A stretch of 52,246 bases of DNA from the NCBI GenBank assembly GCA_030706015.1, contig JAUZPI010000025.1, positions 1 through 52,246 of the forward strand, read 5' to 3'. The position numbers and the translations under genes were made by a program. Below are positions 41,273 to 50,799 of the stretch, in pieces. Below the pieces are notes generated by a model that had not been told where the DNA came from, ran no database searches, and worked only from the letters and a program-made list of their open reading frames with translations. Source of the stretch: Bacillota bacterium. GTDB taxonomy: Bacteria > Bacillota > Clostridia > Clostridiales > Clostridiaceae. Each line of letters begins with the position of its first letter. The stretch's first letter is position 1.

Positions 41273-42307
41273 ATGATAGAGTTAATAAAAAAAGCGGAAA
41301 TAACCCATGAATTAGATAAAGAGGAGATTGTTAAGCTCCTAGAGGATGATAGTATAAATGACGAATTATTAGCAGCTGCAGATAGAATAAGAAAAAAATA
41401 TGTAGGTGATGAGGTACATCTTAGAGGATTAATCGAGTTTTCAAATATATGTAAGAGAAATTGCTTATACTGTGGTTTGAGAGCTGGCAATAAAAATATA
41501 AAGAGATACAGACTTGAACCAGAGGAAATAATAGAGTTGGCATCAAAAGCTGTAGGTTATGGGTACAAAACTGTAGTGCTTCAATCTGGTGAAGATGAAT
41601 ACTACACTGTGGACAGGATGAAATATATAATATCAAATATTAAAAAATTAGGCATAGCCATTACAATAAGTATTGGTGAAAAAACCTTCGAAGAGTATAA
41701 AGCGCTTAAAGAGGCTGGAGCGGATAGATATTTAATAAGAATCGAAACCACAGATAAGAAACTATATGAAGATATGGACCCTGGAATGAGTCATGAGGAA
41801 AGAAAAAGATGCTTAAGGGATTTAAAGGAGCTTGGATTTGAGGTGGGTTCAGGCTGTCTTGTGGGGCTTCCAAACCAAACTATTGATTCTTTAGCTGATG
41901 ATATATTATTCTTTAAAGAAATAGGAGCAGATATGATAGGCATAGGTCCATTCATACCAAATGAGGACACCCCTTTAAAGGATGCTACTGGAGGAGATTT
42001 TACTCTTAGTTTAAAGGTTATGGCTTTAACCAGACTATTACTTCCGGATATAAACATTCCAGCTACAACTGCTATGGAGAGCTTGAATAAAAATGGAAGG
42101 ATTATAGCGCTGGAAAGCGGAGCTAATGTCGTTATGCCTAATGTAACAGAAGGAGAGTATAGAAAGCTATATGCCCTATACCCAGGCAAGATATGCACGG
42201 GAGATACGCCAGCTCACTGCAGAGGCTGCATTACAGGAAAAATTACTTCTATAGGAAGAGTGGTATCTACTTCAAAAGGGTTCAGAAACAGGAAGTTAGA
42301 ATTTTAG
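41273..42307 (+). CDS. hydE: [FeFe]-hydrogenase maturase HydE (radical SAM)
   Basis: 344 aa. Radical-SAM Cys motif CKRNCLYC (Cys60, Cys64, Cys67), the SAM-binding YRLEPEEI/QSGED block, IRIETT, and a C-terminal Cys cluster (CTGDTPAHCRGC) for the second iron-sulfur site. HydE, with HydF and HydG, builds the 2Fe subcluster of [FeFe] hydrogenase, so the organism should make hydrogen. The start is set at 41273, 5 nt after GGAGG; an in-frame ATG at 41261 overlaps that site and has no ribosome site of its own. hydF and hydG are not in the window. PylB- or BioB-like radical SAM enzymes are the alternatives but fit less well. Confidence 0.9.
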   Translation: MIELIKKAEITHELDKEEIVKLLEDDSINDELLAAADRIRKKYVGDEVHLRGLIEFSNICKRNCLYCGLRAGNKNIKRYRLEPEEIIELASKAVGYGYKTVVLQSGEDEYYTVDRMKYIISNIKKLGIAITISIGEKTFEEYKALKEAGADRYLIRIETTDKKLYEDMDPGMSHEERKRCLRDLKELGFEVGSGCLVGLPNQTIDSLADDILFFKEIGADMIGIGPFIPNEDTPLKDATGGDFTLSLKVMALTRLLLPDINIPATTAMESLNKNGRIIALESGANVVMPNVTEGEYRKLYALYPGKICTGDTPAHCRGCITGKITSIGRVVSTSKGFRNRKLEF

Positions 42308-42315
42308 CATAGTAA

Positions 42316-42350
42316 AAGGGGTAATGTATTAACATCAGCCCCTTATTATT
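42316..42350. terminator. Bidirectional terminator between hydE and the endonuclease IV-like gene
   Basis: Interrupted hairpin: AAGGGG with CCCCTT (42316-42321, 42339-42344) and inner ATGT/ACAT, then a TTATTATTTT tail; TTTT lies on the other strand. Confidence 0.65.
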
Positions 42351-43169
42351 TTATGATTTTTCATATATTTCCTTGATGAGAAGAGCATCCTTTTCTAATA
42401 AAGGGCTCTCGCAAATTATACAGCCTTTTACTCCAAAATCTTTGAAGGCTCTCATACAATCTTCATATTTAAAATCACTTTCTTGAAATGGAAGGTGATT
42501 TTTTTCTCCTTTTACCGAATAATTGATTCCTGATAGATGTACATGTAGATCAGTAATGGCTTCTTCTCCTAATTCATTTTTTACATATTCCAGCATTCCG
42601 ATAAAATCATCATAGCCTTTTATGCTGCCGTTATTTCTTGCATGTACATGTGAGAAGTCTATACAAAGCTTACAGGTTTTTACCTCTTTGCAAATCTGTA
42701 CATTTTCTTCTAATGATCCAAATTGAGTACCTTTACCTGTGGTTTCTAATCTATAATCCACACCGAAATAGGGAAGCTTCATAAGATTTTCTTTTATGGT
42801 GTTAAAGGTTTCTTCCTTTGAATCCTTTAAGTAAAAACCAGGGTGAAATATTAAGCTTCTGCCTTGTACTTTACTTAAAGCTTCAGCACCATTTATAATT
42901 CTTTCAAGGGATTTTTCTTGTTTTTCATCTTCATCGGCATTTAGATTAATAAAATAGGAACCGTGAGCAGAAAGATAAAAATTATTCTCTATTTTTGATT
43001 GTAAAATCTCATCTTTATTCTTTTCTGTTACATTAACAGAACGCACAAAGGGTAGCTCCATTGCATCTAGTCCGATGTTTTTTAAATATGTAATTGCAGA
43101 TTTATATGTAAATTTAGTACTGCCATCTCCAATTGGATGACCTGATATTCCAAATAGTAACTTTTCCAT
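42351..43169 (-). CDS. Endonuclease IV (Nfo)-like TIM-barrel protein
   Basis: 272 aa. Alpha/beta barrel with motifs in endonuclease IV order: LSAHGSYFINLN (Nfo HAPY.INL), IFHPGFY, RLETTGKGTQFG (Nfo ETxAGKG), CIDFSHVHARNNG (Nfo LDTCH) and DLHVHLSG. Most metal-ligand positions are kept, but the Cys/His of LDTCH is changed to DFSH. It probably cuts DNA at abasic sites or is an isomerase-like relative; the length fits. AAAGGAG precedes the ATG. Divergent from recJ, which also works in DNA repair. Confidence 0.8.
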   Translation of the reverse strand: MEKLLFGISGHPIGDGSTKFTYKSAITYLKNIGLDAMELPFVRSVNVTEKNKDEILQSKIENNFYLSAHGSYFINLNADEDEKQEKSLERIINGAEALSKVQGRSLIFHPGFYLKDSKEETFNTIKENLMKLPYFGVDYRLETTGKGTQFGSLEENVQICKEVKTCKLCIDFSHVHARNNGSIKGYDDFIGMLEYVKNELGEEAITDLHVHLSGINYSVKGEKNHLPFQESDFKYEDCMRAFKDFGVKGCIICESPLLEKDALLIKEIYEKS

Positions 43170-43311
43170 GCCTTATCTCCTTTGTTTTCAGTATAGCCTT
43201 TAGTAGTATTATATCACCAGGGTAAAAGGAGATATACACTTTTTATAAATTGTCACTAAAAGTAAAGCTATTGTTATGCTATAATACATAGTTGAAGGAA
43301 GGATGAGCAAC

Positions 43312-45090
43312 ATGGAAGCAAAGTGGATGTTAAGAAATACAAAAGCAGATATGGAAGGAATATGTAGGACTATCGGTGTAAGCCCAGTAGCAGCAAAGAT
43401 TTTAGCTAATAGAGGTATAAAAGACATTGACACAGCAAAAAGGTTTTTAAACGCATCACTTAAGGATTTATATAATCCCTATGAGATGAAGGATTTATAT
43501 AAAGCTGTAGATATAATTTTAGATAAAATAGGCAGCGAGATGAAAATACTTGTAGTGGGAGATTTTGACGCTGATGGTGTGTTTAGTACTTTTTGTTTAT
43601 ATTCTGCGTTAAAGGAATGCGGGGCAGATGTAGATTACTATATACCCCATAGAATTTCAGAAGGCTATGGCATAAGCAGCAATATTGTAGAGAAGGCAGC
43701 TGAAGATGGTTATGATACAATAATAACCTGTGATAATGGTATAGCAGCTGCAGAACAAATAAAACTGGCCAAGAATTTAGGACTTACAGTGATAATAACA
43801 GATCATCATGATATACCATTTACAGTTGATGAGGCTGGAGAAGTAGTTACGGTGATGCCAGAAGCTGATGCTATTGTTAATCCAAAACAAGAGGATTGTT
43901 CATATCCGTTTAAAAGTCTATGCGGAGCAGGTATTGTTTTTAAATTTATCCAGGTTTTATTTGATGAGATAGGTATGGAACCAGAAGAGGCGCTGAAATA
44001 TTTAGAATTTGTATCTATTGCAACAGTATGTGATGTAGTAGATCTTATAGATGAAAATAGAATAATTGTTAAAAATGGATTGAAAATGATAAATAGAACA
44101 AAAAATATTGGTCTTAAAGCATTAATTAGTGCCTCAGCCTTGGAGGGCAAAGAAATACTTACTTACCACCTAGGTTTTGTAATAGGTCCTTGTATTAATG
44201 CTACTGGAAGGCTTGAAACTGCGTCTTTATCTTTAGAGCTATTAATGTGCAAAGACATGGCTGAGGCTAAGTCATTGGCTGAAAAATTGGTTCAATTGAA
44301 TAATGAAAGAAAAGATATGACCACAAAAAGTGTTGAAGGTGTAATAGAAAAAATTGAAGCGAATAATATGATGGAAGATAAAGTTTTAGTAGTATTTGAT
44401 GAAAGAATACATGAAAGCATAGCTGGTATAGTAGCGGGGAGAATCAAAGAAAAATATAACACTCCTACAATTATTTTAACTGAAGGTAGTGAAATGGCAA
44501 AGGGTTCTGCTAGATCTATAGAAGGCTATAATATGTTCGAGGAATTATCTAAATGCAAGCATTTACTTGGAAAATTTGGAGGTCATCCTATGGCAGCTGG
44601 ATTATCTCTTCCGCATGAGAATATTAAAACCTTAAAAAAGCTATTAAATGATAATTCAACATTAACCTTAGAGGATAAGGCTCCAAAACTATTTATAGAC
44701 ATGCAGCTGCCTTTTGAAAAAATCAGTCTAAACATAGTTGATGAATTAAAAAAACTTGAACCCTTTGGAAAGGGAAATACAAGGCCTATTTTTGCAGAAA
44801 AAAACATACAGGTTCAAAAGGTAAATATTCTTGGACAGAATAAGAATATGCTAAAGCTTAGAATAAAATCATTAAATGGAACTGTATTGGATGCTATACA
44901 ATTTGATGGAGTAGCAGGATTTGAAAAGTTCGTAATAGATAATTGGGGTGCTTCAGAATATGAAAAACTTTTACAAGGTATTTTAATATCTAAAATACAG
45001 ATTGACTTAATGTTTACCCCATCTATAAACGAATATGGCGGCAATAGAACGTTACAACTACAAATAGTGGATTATAGAAGATCAAGATGA
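43312..45090 (+). CDS. recJ: Single-strand-specific exonuclease RecJ
   Basis: 592 aa. DHH phosphoesterase motifs in order: GDFDADGV, TCDNGIAA, ITDHHDIP, GAGIVFK, then DHHA1 motif GSARSIEGYNM...GGHPMAAGLS and a C-terminal OB-like domain. RecJ degrades single-stranded DNA 5'-3' in recombination and mismatch repair. Slightly short of B. subtilis RecJ (~786) because the C-terminal extension is missing, but complete in catalytic motifs. Start at 43312, 8 nt after AAGGA; the ATG at 43303 overlaps that site. Confidence 0.93.
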   Translation: MEAKWMLRNTKADMEGICRTIGVSPVAAKILANRGIKDIDTAKRFLNASLKDLYNPYEMKDLYKAVDIILDKIGSEMKILVVGDFDADGVFSTFCLYSALKECGADVDYYIPHRISEGYGISSNIVEKAAEDGYDTIITCDNGIAAAEQIKLAKNLGLTVIITDHHDIPFTVDEAGEVVTVMPEADAIVNPKQEDCSYPFKSLCGAGIVFKFIQVLFDEIGMEPEEALKYLEFVSIATVCDVVDLIDENRIIVKNGLKMINRTKNIGLKALISASALEGKEILTYHLGFVIGPCINATGRLETASLSLELLMCKDMAEAKSLAEKLVQLNNERKDMTTKSVEGVIEKIEANNMMEDKVLVVFDERIHESIAGIVAGRIKEKYNTPTIILTEGSEMAKGSARSIEGYNMFEELSKCKHLLGKFGGHPMAAGLSLPHENIKTLKKLLNDNSTLTLEDKAPKLFIDMQLPFEKISLNIVDELKKLEPFGKGNTRPIFAEKNIQVQKVNILGQNKNMLKLRIKSLNGTVLDAIQFDGVAGFEKFVIDNWGASEYEKLLQGILISKIQIDLMFTPSINEYGGNRTLQLQIVDYRRSR

Positions 45091-45175
45091 TTTTTGGATT
45101 AACATTGAATTTATGAGATTATTTTTGCACATAATAAACCTAATAAAATAACAAGGATTTGTGGAGGTAATTTTC

Positions 45176-45364
45176 ATGGAAACAATAAATAATAAATCCA
45201 GCATGCAAAACACTATCTCATCTTTAAAGGAAGTTAGACCATATCTTGTTGATGCAGCAAATACAGTGGAGAATGTTACTACAAAAAGAAGAATAGAGAC
45301 TCAAATCTCTGTTTTAGATTCTTGTATTAAGGAATGCGAAAATATAGAAAAATCTATTCAATAA
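45176..45364 (+). CDS. Small helical protein of unknown function
   Basis: 62 aa, two predicted amphipathic helices with heptad-like spacing, two Cys near the C-terminus (SCIKEC). No family recognised. GGAGGT precedes the ATG at 45176 by 8-9 nt, and a terminator follows at once, so the gene is probably real. It lies 85 nt after recJ. Confidence 0.6.
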   Translation: METINNKSSMQNTISSLKEVRPYLVDAANTVENVTTKRRIETQISVLDSCIKECENIEKSIQ

Positions 45365-45371
45365 TTTATTT

Positions 45372-45408
45372 AGAACTAGATTGCAAAAATTGCAATTTAG
45401 TTCTTTTT
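45372..45408 (+). terminator. Terminator after the 62-aa gene
   Basis: Hairpin AGAACTAGATTGCAA / TTGCAATTTAGTTCT with one G-T pair and 3-nt loop, then TTTTT. Confidence 0.85.
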
Positions 45409-45563
45409 ATGTCATTTTATTAAAACAATAAATACAATCTATTGTGCAAATGAATTATCTCTAATATAATAAATATAGAAATAATTGTTAACATATGTGG
45501 AAATATATATAAAATCGGTAAATGCATATTGAATTAATATGCGATACCATGGAGAGGTTTCAT

Positions 45564-47639
45564 ATGCTTGAAAATAAAATTAATTTTAATAATATATTTT
45601 GCAATGCACCTTTTTTTACAATCGCTATTGATAAAGAGGGTAAAGTAATATATTTGAGTGATAATGCCTTTCAAATCTTAAATTTGTCAAAAGAAGATTT
45701 GAAAAAGGGCATAGTATATAATTGTCTTCAGGAACTTAATTTGCAGCATAAAAATGGAGACAAAATAAATTTTCATAATTCTCATCTATATGATGCATTG
45801 CATAATGGAAAAAAGGTTAAAAATGAAGTTATAAAATATAAAAAATTAAACTCTGAGGAGCAGCGCTTTGCAAGTATTTACAGTTTTCCTTTGATGAATG
45901 GAGAAAATATAGATGGTGCTGTAGCTATAGCTATTGACATAACTGATGATTATTTAGATAAGGAACAAATAAAAGAAGAAAAACAAAAATTTATAAGCAT
46001 TTCGACTGAACTAAAAGCTAAATGTGATGTTATTGAAATTTTAAGAAACAGGGAAAAAGAACACCTAATGTATCTTAAAAATATTGTTAATAATATATCA
46101 GAGGGATTAATAGTTCTAGATAAAATAGGGCAATTTAACTTTTGTAATCGATCAGCTTTTAATATTACAGAATTCAGTTCTGAACAAATGGTAAAGTTTT
46201 TTAATAATGATAAAAGTACAATTACTGTCTATTCTGAGGATAATCAAGAACAAGACCTGCAATATATCTATGCAAATTTCATAAAAAAACACTTGCCTAT
46301 AAATGACTTGCTTTTGAAAATTAATTATATCGTAGGAGATAAATTTAAATACATTGAGCTTAACACTACCCCTGTATTTAAAAATAATGAATTTATCAAT
46401 ACAATAGTGACAATTAAGGATGTAACTGAAGTAAAGCTCCATGAAATGCAAAAAGAGGAACAAAACAAATTTATAAGAGAAGTAGTTAATACAATTGATT
46501 TGCCAATAGCAGTTATAGAGTGCCCAGATTTAAAGTACAGTTTAATAAATAAGCATTTTGAATATATACTTAAATGTCTTAATGCTAAAACTCACAGTAA
46601 TTATGAAGTATTAGGTAAAACTATGTCCTCAGTATTTCGCGATGGTATTGAAGAAAAATTAGTTTCTGCTGTTAAGGAGTGTATTGAAACAAAAGATGAA
46701 ATTTATATATCTGAATATCCTATTGAAGATTCATTAGGAAATGAAAGATTCTTGAAATTTAATATAACACCACATAAGGACAACTCTAATGTAATAAGTA
46801 GAGTACAGGTATACGGTGTGGATGTTACAGAAGAAATAAATCATAATAAAAAGCTTCAAGAAATAAATAGTCTTAAGGATGAATTCTTTACAGTTACTTC
46901 TCACGAATTAAGAACACCTCTAACAATTATAAATTCCTCTATACAATTAGCCTACGATATTTATGCAACAGAATTAACTCCCAATATAGATAAAACTTTA
47001 AAAAGAATTAATGTAAATTGCAGCAGATTGTTAAAACTAGTAAATAATATATTGGATCTTTCAAAGGCCGAGGCAGGTTTTTTACATTTAAATACATCTA
47101 CTTTTGATATAGTGAACACCACTGAGTTTATTACTGAATCTGCCAATAGTTATGCTGTAACTAAGGGCATTAATTTGATATTTGATACAAATGAAGAGGA
47201 AGCTTTGGTGAATATGGATAGAGATAAATATGAGAAGATTTTGTTGAACTTTTTATCTAATGCCATTAAGTATACCCCAGAGGGTAAAACTGTACTAGTT
47301 ACTTTAGATATTGATGATTCAGACATTATGCTTTCGGTAGAGGATGAAGGTATAGGAATTCCAGAAAATAAGATAGGTTTTATATTTGAAAGATTTACTC
47401 AGCTGAATAGCAGCCTTTCTAGAAGAGCAGAAGGAACTGGAATTGGACTTCCGTTAGTTAAAAATCTAATACAAATAATGGAGGGTAATCTGTCTGTAGA
47501 AAGCAAAGTTGGACAAGGAACAAAATTTAAAGTAAATTTTAAAAGAAATCTTGGTCAATATGATAGTATGGAAAAGTATGTTATAGCTGATTCAAATATT
47601 GATCAAAGGATTAACATAGAGTTTTCTGATATCAACTAG
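45564..47639 (+). CDS. Soluble multi-PAS sensor histidine kinase
   Basis: 691 aa, no membrane helix. Three or four PAS-like domains in residues 1-~430, then HisKA with the phospho-acceptor His447 (TSHELRTPL) and HATPase_c with N box NFLSNAIKY, G1 DEGIGIP, F box FERF and G2 GTGIGL. It autophosphorylates in response to a cytosolic signal and passes phosphate to a response regulator. No response-regulator gene is adjacent, so it is an orphan kinase; several clostridial orphan kinases act on Spo0A, but that is an inference. ATG at 45564 follows GAGAGG; an in-frame ATG 14 codons upstream lacks a ribosome site. Confidence 0.92.
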   Translation: MLENKINFNNIFCNAPFFTIAIDKEGKVIYLSDNAFQILNLSKEDLKKGIVYNCLQELNLQHKNGDKINFHNSHLYDALHNGKKVKNEVIKYKKLNSEEQRFASIYSFPLMNGENIDGAVAIAIDITDDYLDKEQIKEEKQKFISISTELKAKCDVIEILRNREKEHLMYLKNIVNNISEGLIVLDKIGQFNFCNRSAFNITEFSSEQMVKFFNNDKSTITVYSEDNQEQDLQYIYANFIKKHLPINDLLLKINYIVGDKFKYIELNTTPVFKNNEFINTIVTIKDVTEVKLHEMQKEEQNKFIREVVNTIDLPIAVIECPDLKYSLINKHFEYILKCLNAKTHSNYEVLGKTMSSVFRDGIEEKLVSAVKECIETKDEIYISEYPIEDSLGNERFLKFNITPHKDNSNVISRVQVYGVDVTEEINHNKKLQEINSLKDEFFTVTSHELRTPLTIINSSIQLAYDIYATELTPNIDKTLKRINVNCSRLLKLVNNILDLSKAEAGFLHLNTSTFDIVNTTEFITESANSYAVTKGINLIFDTNEEEALVNMDRDKYEKILLNFLSNAIKYTPEGKTVLVTLDIDDSDIMLSVEDEGIGIPENKIGFIFERFTQLNSSLSRRAEGTGIGLPLVKNLIQIMEGNLSVESKVGQGTKFKVNFKRNLGQYDSMEKYVIADSNIDQRINIEFSDIN

Positions 47640-47797
47640 ATTTTTATGCTAGTTAAAAGAATATACTCATATAATATAATACCAACATCGGATAAATCCA
47701 TAATTATTAAAACATCAGGGTGGAAATTTTAAGACAAACTGTTTATAATTAATTAAGTTGATATAGGATTCATTATTAATTTATGGAGGTAAGGACG

Positions 47798-48871
47798 TTG
47801 GGAAAACTCAAAATAATAATGACTGGCGGGGGGTCTGCTGGCCATGTAACTCCTAATTTAGCTCTTGTGCCAAAACTTAAAGAGTTGGGATACGAAATAC
47901 AATATATCGGTACAAAGGAAGGAATAGAGAGAAAAATAATCGAAGAGGCTAAAATTAAGTACCATATAATATCAAGTGGTAAACTAAGAAGATATTTTGA
48001 TTTGAAAAATTTTACGGATCCTTTTAAGGTTTTAAAAGGTATGATAGATGCAAAAAATATAATCCAGCGGGAAAAACCTAATATAATATTTTCTAAAGGA
48101 GGGTTTGTATCGGTTCCAGTAGTAATTGGTGCATTTTTAGCAAAAGTGCCTGTTATAGCACATGAATCAGATATAACTCCTGGCTTAGCCAATAGACTCG
48201 CAACACCTTATTGCACAAAGATCTGTGTTACTTTTCCAGAGGCTTTGGAAAAAATAAAAAAAGACAAGGGCGTTGTAACTGGAACACCAATAAGACAAGA
48301 ATTGTTTGCTGGAAGCAGGTTGTTAGCCATTAAAATGTGTGAATTTGCTTCTGATAAGCCAATACTTATGATAATCGGTGGCAGTCTTGGCTCTAAAGTG
48401 ATTAATGATGTGATACGTGAGAGCTTGGAAGAACTTTTAGGAAGTTATAATGTTATACATATCTGTGGTAAAGGAAATTTAGATGAACAATACAATGCTA
48501 AGGAAGGGTATAAACAGTTTGAATATGTAAATGATGAACTTCCACATTTTATGAATGCTGCTGATATTGTTATTTCCAGAGCTGGGGCTAATGCTATATT
48601 TGAATTTTTAGCGTTGAAAAAGCCAAATCTACTTATTCCTTTATCTAAAAAATCCAGCAGAGGAGACCAGATTTTGAATGCTGCTTCTTTTGAAAAGAAT
48701 GGTTATAGCATGGTAATGCAAGAAGAAGACTTAAATCGAGAAAGCCTAATAAGCGCTTTAAATAAACTCTATATGACTAAAAATACCTATATCAAGGCTA
48801 TGAACGATAGTAAACTGAAAAATGGTGTAGATAATATAATAAAACTAATAGAAAAATATTCAAAACAATAA
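47798..48871 (+). CDS. murG: UDP-GlcNAc:lipid I N-acetylglucosaminyltransferase MurG
   Basis: 357 aa, GT28 fold. N-terminal GGGSAGHVTPN loop, FSKGGFVSVPVVI, HESDITPGLANR, then C-terminal IIGGSLGSKVIND and SRAGANAIFEFLALKKPNLLIPL, the donor-binding motif. It transfers GlcNAc from UDP-GlcNAc to lipid I to make lipid II at the cytoplasmic membrane. The start is a TTG at 47798, 8 nt after GGAGG; an in-frame ATG at 47783 overlaps that site. It stands outside any cell-wall cluster, so a second murG elsewhere is likely. Confidence 0.93.
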   Translation: MGKLKIIMTGGGSAGHVTPNLALVPKLKELGYEIQYIGTKEGIERKIIEEAKIKYHIISSGKLRRYFDLKNFTDPFKVLKGMIDAKNIIQREKPNIIFSKGGFVSVPVVIGAFLAKVPVIAHESDITPGLANRLATPYCTKICVTFPEALEKIKKDKGVVTGTPIRQELFAGSRLLAIKMCEFASDKPILMIIGGSLGSKVINDVIRESLEELLGSYNVIHICGKGNLDEQYNAKEGYKQFEYVNDELPHFMNAADIVISRAGANAIFEFLALKKPNLLIPLSKKSSRGDQILNAASFEKNGYSMVMQEEDLNRESLISALNKLYMTKNTYIKAMNDSKLKNGVDNIIKLIEKYSKQ

Positions 48872-48909
48872 ATTATTCATATGACAGGTAATTTGTAATT
48901 TCCTTTAGA

Positions 48910-48951
48910 ATATAAATAGTGGAATGGATAAATTCATTCCACTATTTATAT
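48910..48951. terminator. Hairpin after murG
   Basis: Perfect 16-bp stem (48910-48925 with 48936-48951), 10-nt loop. Only a weak T-run follows, since the tail is ATAAAATAA. Confidence 0.65.
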
Positions 48952-48992
48952 ATAAAATAATTGTTGAAAATTCGCACTATAGGTAAAATATT

Positions 48993-49021
48993 TTGAAAAT
49001 TATAAAAAATCAGTGTATAAT
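48993..49021 (+). promoter_or_regulatory. Sigma-A promoter of the beta-CASP gene
   Basis: TTGAAA (48993-48998) and TATAAT (49016-49021), exact 17-bp spacer, ~35 nt before the ATG. Confidence 0.75.
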
Positions 49022-49054
49022 ATAAGTAAGACCTAAAGAAATGGAGATGAGTTT

Positions 49055-50581
49055 ATGAAACTAGAATTTTACGGAGCAGCTTCATGTGTAACAGGGTCAT
49101 GTCATATATTAAAGGTCAATGGAAAAAATGTTTTACTTGATTGTGGTATGTATCAGGGAAAGGACGAAGATGAAAGGGGAAATGAAGGTTTTACCTTTAA
49201 TCCAAAGGAGATAGATTATGTAATACTTTCTCATGCTCATATAGATCATAGTGGAAGAATTCCCCTTCTTTATAAAAAGGGATTTAAGGGACAGGTAATA
49301 TGTACAGAAGGCACAAAGGATTTATGCAGTGTAATGCTTCCAGATAGTGGACATATTCAAGAAAAGGATGTTGAATGGAAAAATAGACGCAGACTTCGAC
49401 AAGGTCTAGAGCCAATAGAGCCGCTGTATACTGCAAAGATGGCAGAGCTATCAATGTATTTATTTGTTGGCTATCCATATGATCAGGAAATCGATCTATT
49501 TGATGGTTTTAGATTAAAGTTTAGAGATGCAGGTCATCTTTTGGGATCGTCTATTATTGAAATGTTTGTTAAGGAAGCAGACAAGGATGAAATAAAACTA
49601 GTATATACTGGGGACTTAGGAAATACTCATATTCCTCTTATTAAAGATCCAACTCCAGTAGACGCAGCTGATATTGTAATAATGGAGACCACTTATGGAG
49701 ACAGGCTTCATGAAAAAGGTCCAGCAATAATGGATGACCTTGTCACAATAATAAAAGATACTTTCGCAAAAGGAGGAAACGTTATCATACCATCCTTTGC
49801 TGTTGGTAGGGCTCAAGAAGTGCTTTATGCTTTAAATAGAGATGTGGAAAGTCATAAATTGAAGGATATTAGAGTATTTGTAGATAGCCCTTTAGCATCT
49901 CAATCTACAAAGATATTTGAAAAATATATAGATTACTATGATGAAGATGCTAAAAAAATTATCGAAGATGGTGACGATCCAATTGAATTTCCAGGATTGG
50001 AATTTACACAGTCTCCTGAGGATTCAGCTGCACTTAACAAGATTGAAAAAAATGCAATTATTATTTCTGCTAGTGGGATGTGTGAAGCAGGCAGGATAAG
50101 ACACCATTTGAAACACAACCTTTGGAGAAAAGAGTGTTCTATTGTATTTGTAGGTTATCAAGCAGAAGGGACATTAGGAAGAGCAATTCTTAACGGTGCT
50201 AAGAAAGTAAAATTATTCGGAGAAGAGATAGCAGTAAATGCTAAAATATATAATTTGCCAGGATTATCTGGACATGCGGATAGAAATGGTTTAAATAACT
50301 GGCTTATGAATATGAAGAAAAAACCAAAGGAAGTACTATTAGTTCATGGGGATGAAAAATCTCAAGTAAGTTTCAAAGAATTAATTGAATCAGAAGGTTT
50401 TAATGCTAGAATTATGCACTTAGGGGATAAATTCGATTCAGATAAAGGTATAGTATTATCAACTAAAGCACCAAAAACAAGTAAGAAAGAAAAGATTATG
50501 GATTTGTTAAGTTCAATGGGTGAAATAGAAAATTTAGATACAGAAGTTTTATTAGAAAAAATAAAAGAAGCAATCAAATAG
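49055..50581 (+). CDS. Beta-CASP metallo-beta-lactamase-fold protein, probable ribonuclease
   Basis: 508 aa. Zinc motif SHAHIDHSG (His60, His62, Asp64, His65), further ligands in DAGHLLGS and TGDLGN, the beta-CASP motifs METTYGD, PSFAVGRAQE and ASGMCEAGRI, and the late LSGHADRNGL. This is the COG1236 (YSH1-like) RNA-processing exonuclease/endonuclease group, distinct from RNase J, whose C-terminal domain is absent. Role in RNA maturation or decay is by family. GGAGA precedes the ATG. Confidence 0.92.
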   Translation: MKLEFYGAASCVTGSCHILKVNGKNVLLDCGMYQGKDEDERGNEGFTFNPKEIDYVILSHAHIDHSGRIPLLYKKGFKGQVICTEGTKDLCSVMLPDSGHIQEKDVEWKNRRRLRQGLEPIEPLYTAKMAELSMYLFVGYPYDQEIDLFDGFRLKFRDAGHLLGSSIIEMFVKEADKDEIKLVYTGDLGNTHIPLIKDPTPVDAADIVIMETTYGDRLHEKGPAIMDDLVTIIKDTFAKGGNVIIPSFAVGRAQEVLYALNRDVESHKLKDIRVFVDSPLASQSTKIFEKYIDYYDEDAKKIIEDGDDPIEFPGLEFTQSPEDSAALNKIEKNAIIISASGMCEAGRIRHHLKHNLWRKECSIVFVGYQAEGTLGRAILNGAKKVKLFGEEIAVNAKIYNLPGLSGHADRNGLNNWLMNMKKKPKEVLLVHGDEKSQVSFKELIESEGFNARIMHLGDKFDSDKGIVLSTKAPKTSKKEKIMDLLSSMGEIENLDTEVLLEKIKEAIK

Positions 50582-50587
50582 TATAGC

Positions 50588-50632
50588 AAGCTGCTAATTA
50601 GGTTAATCTTAGTTAGCAGCTTATATTTTTTA
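50588..50632 (+). terminator. Terminator after the beta-CASP gene
   Basis: 10-bp stem AAGCTGCTAA / TTAGCAGCTT (50588-50597 with 50613-50622), then TATATTTTTT. Confidence 0.8.
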
Positions 50633-50713
50633 TTTAAATAGATATATTTAAGAATAAATTAAATTAAAATATAATTTGTCGAAAATATCATAATGCTATT
50701 AATTGTGCTATAC

Positions 50714-50742
50714 TTGTAATAATTTGAAATGAAATGTATAAT
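50714..50742 (+). promoter_or_regulatory. Sigma-A promoter of the flavodoxin gene
   Basis: TTGTAA (50714-50719) and TATAAT (50737-50742), exact 17-bp spacer, ~50 nt before the ATG. Confidence 0.7.
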
Positions 50743-50799
50743 ATAATTGTTAAATATTTATTTATCAAAAAAATTAATTAATTGAAGGGAAGGGATAGT

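Noticed and set aside
41233..41490. Minus-strand ORF over the start of hydE
   Set aside because: It is antisense to a strongly supported radical SAM gene and has Ser/Phe-rich shadow composition.
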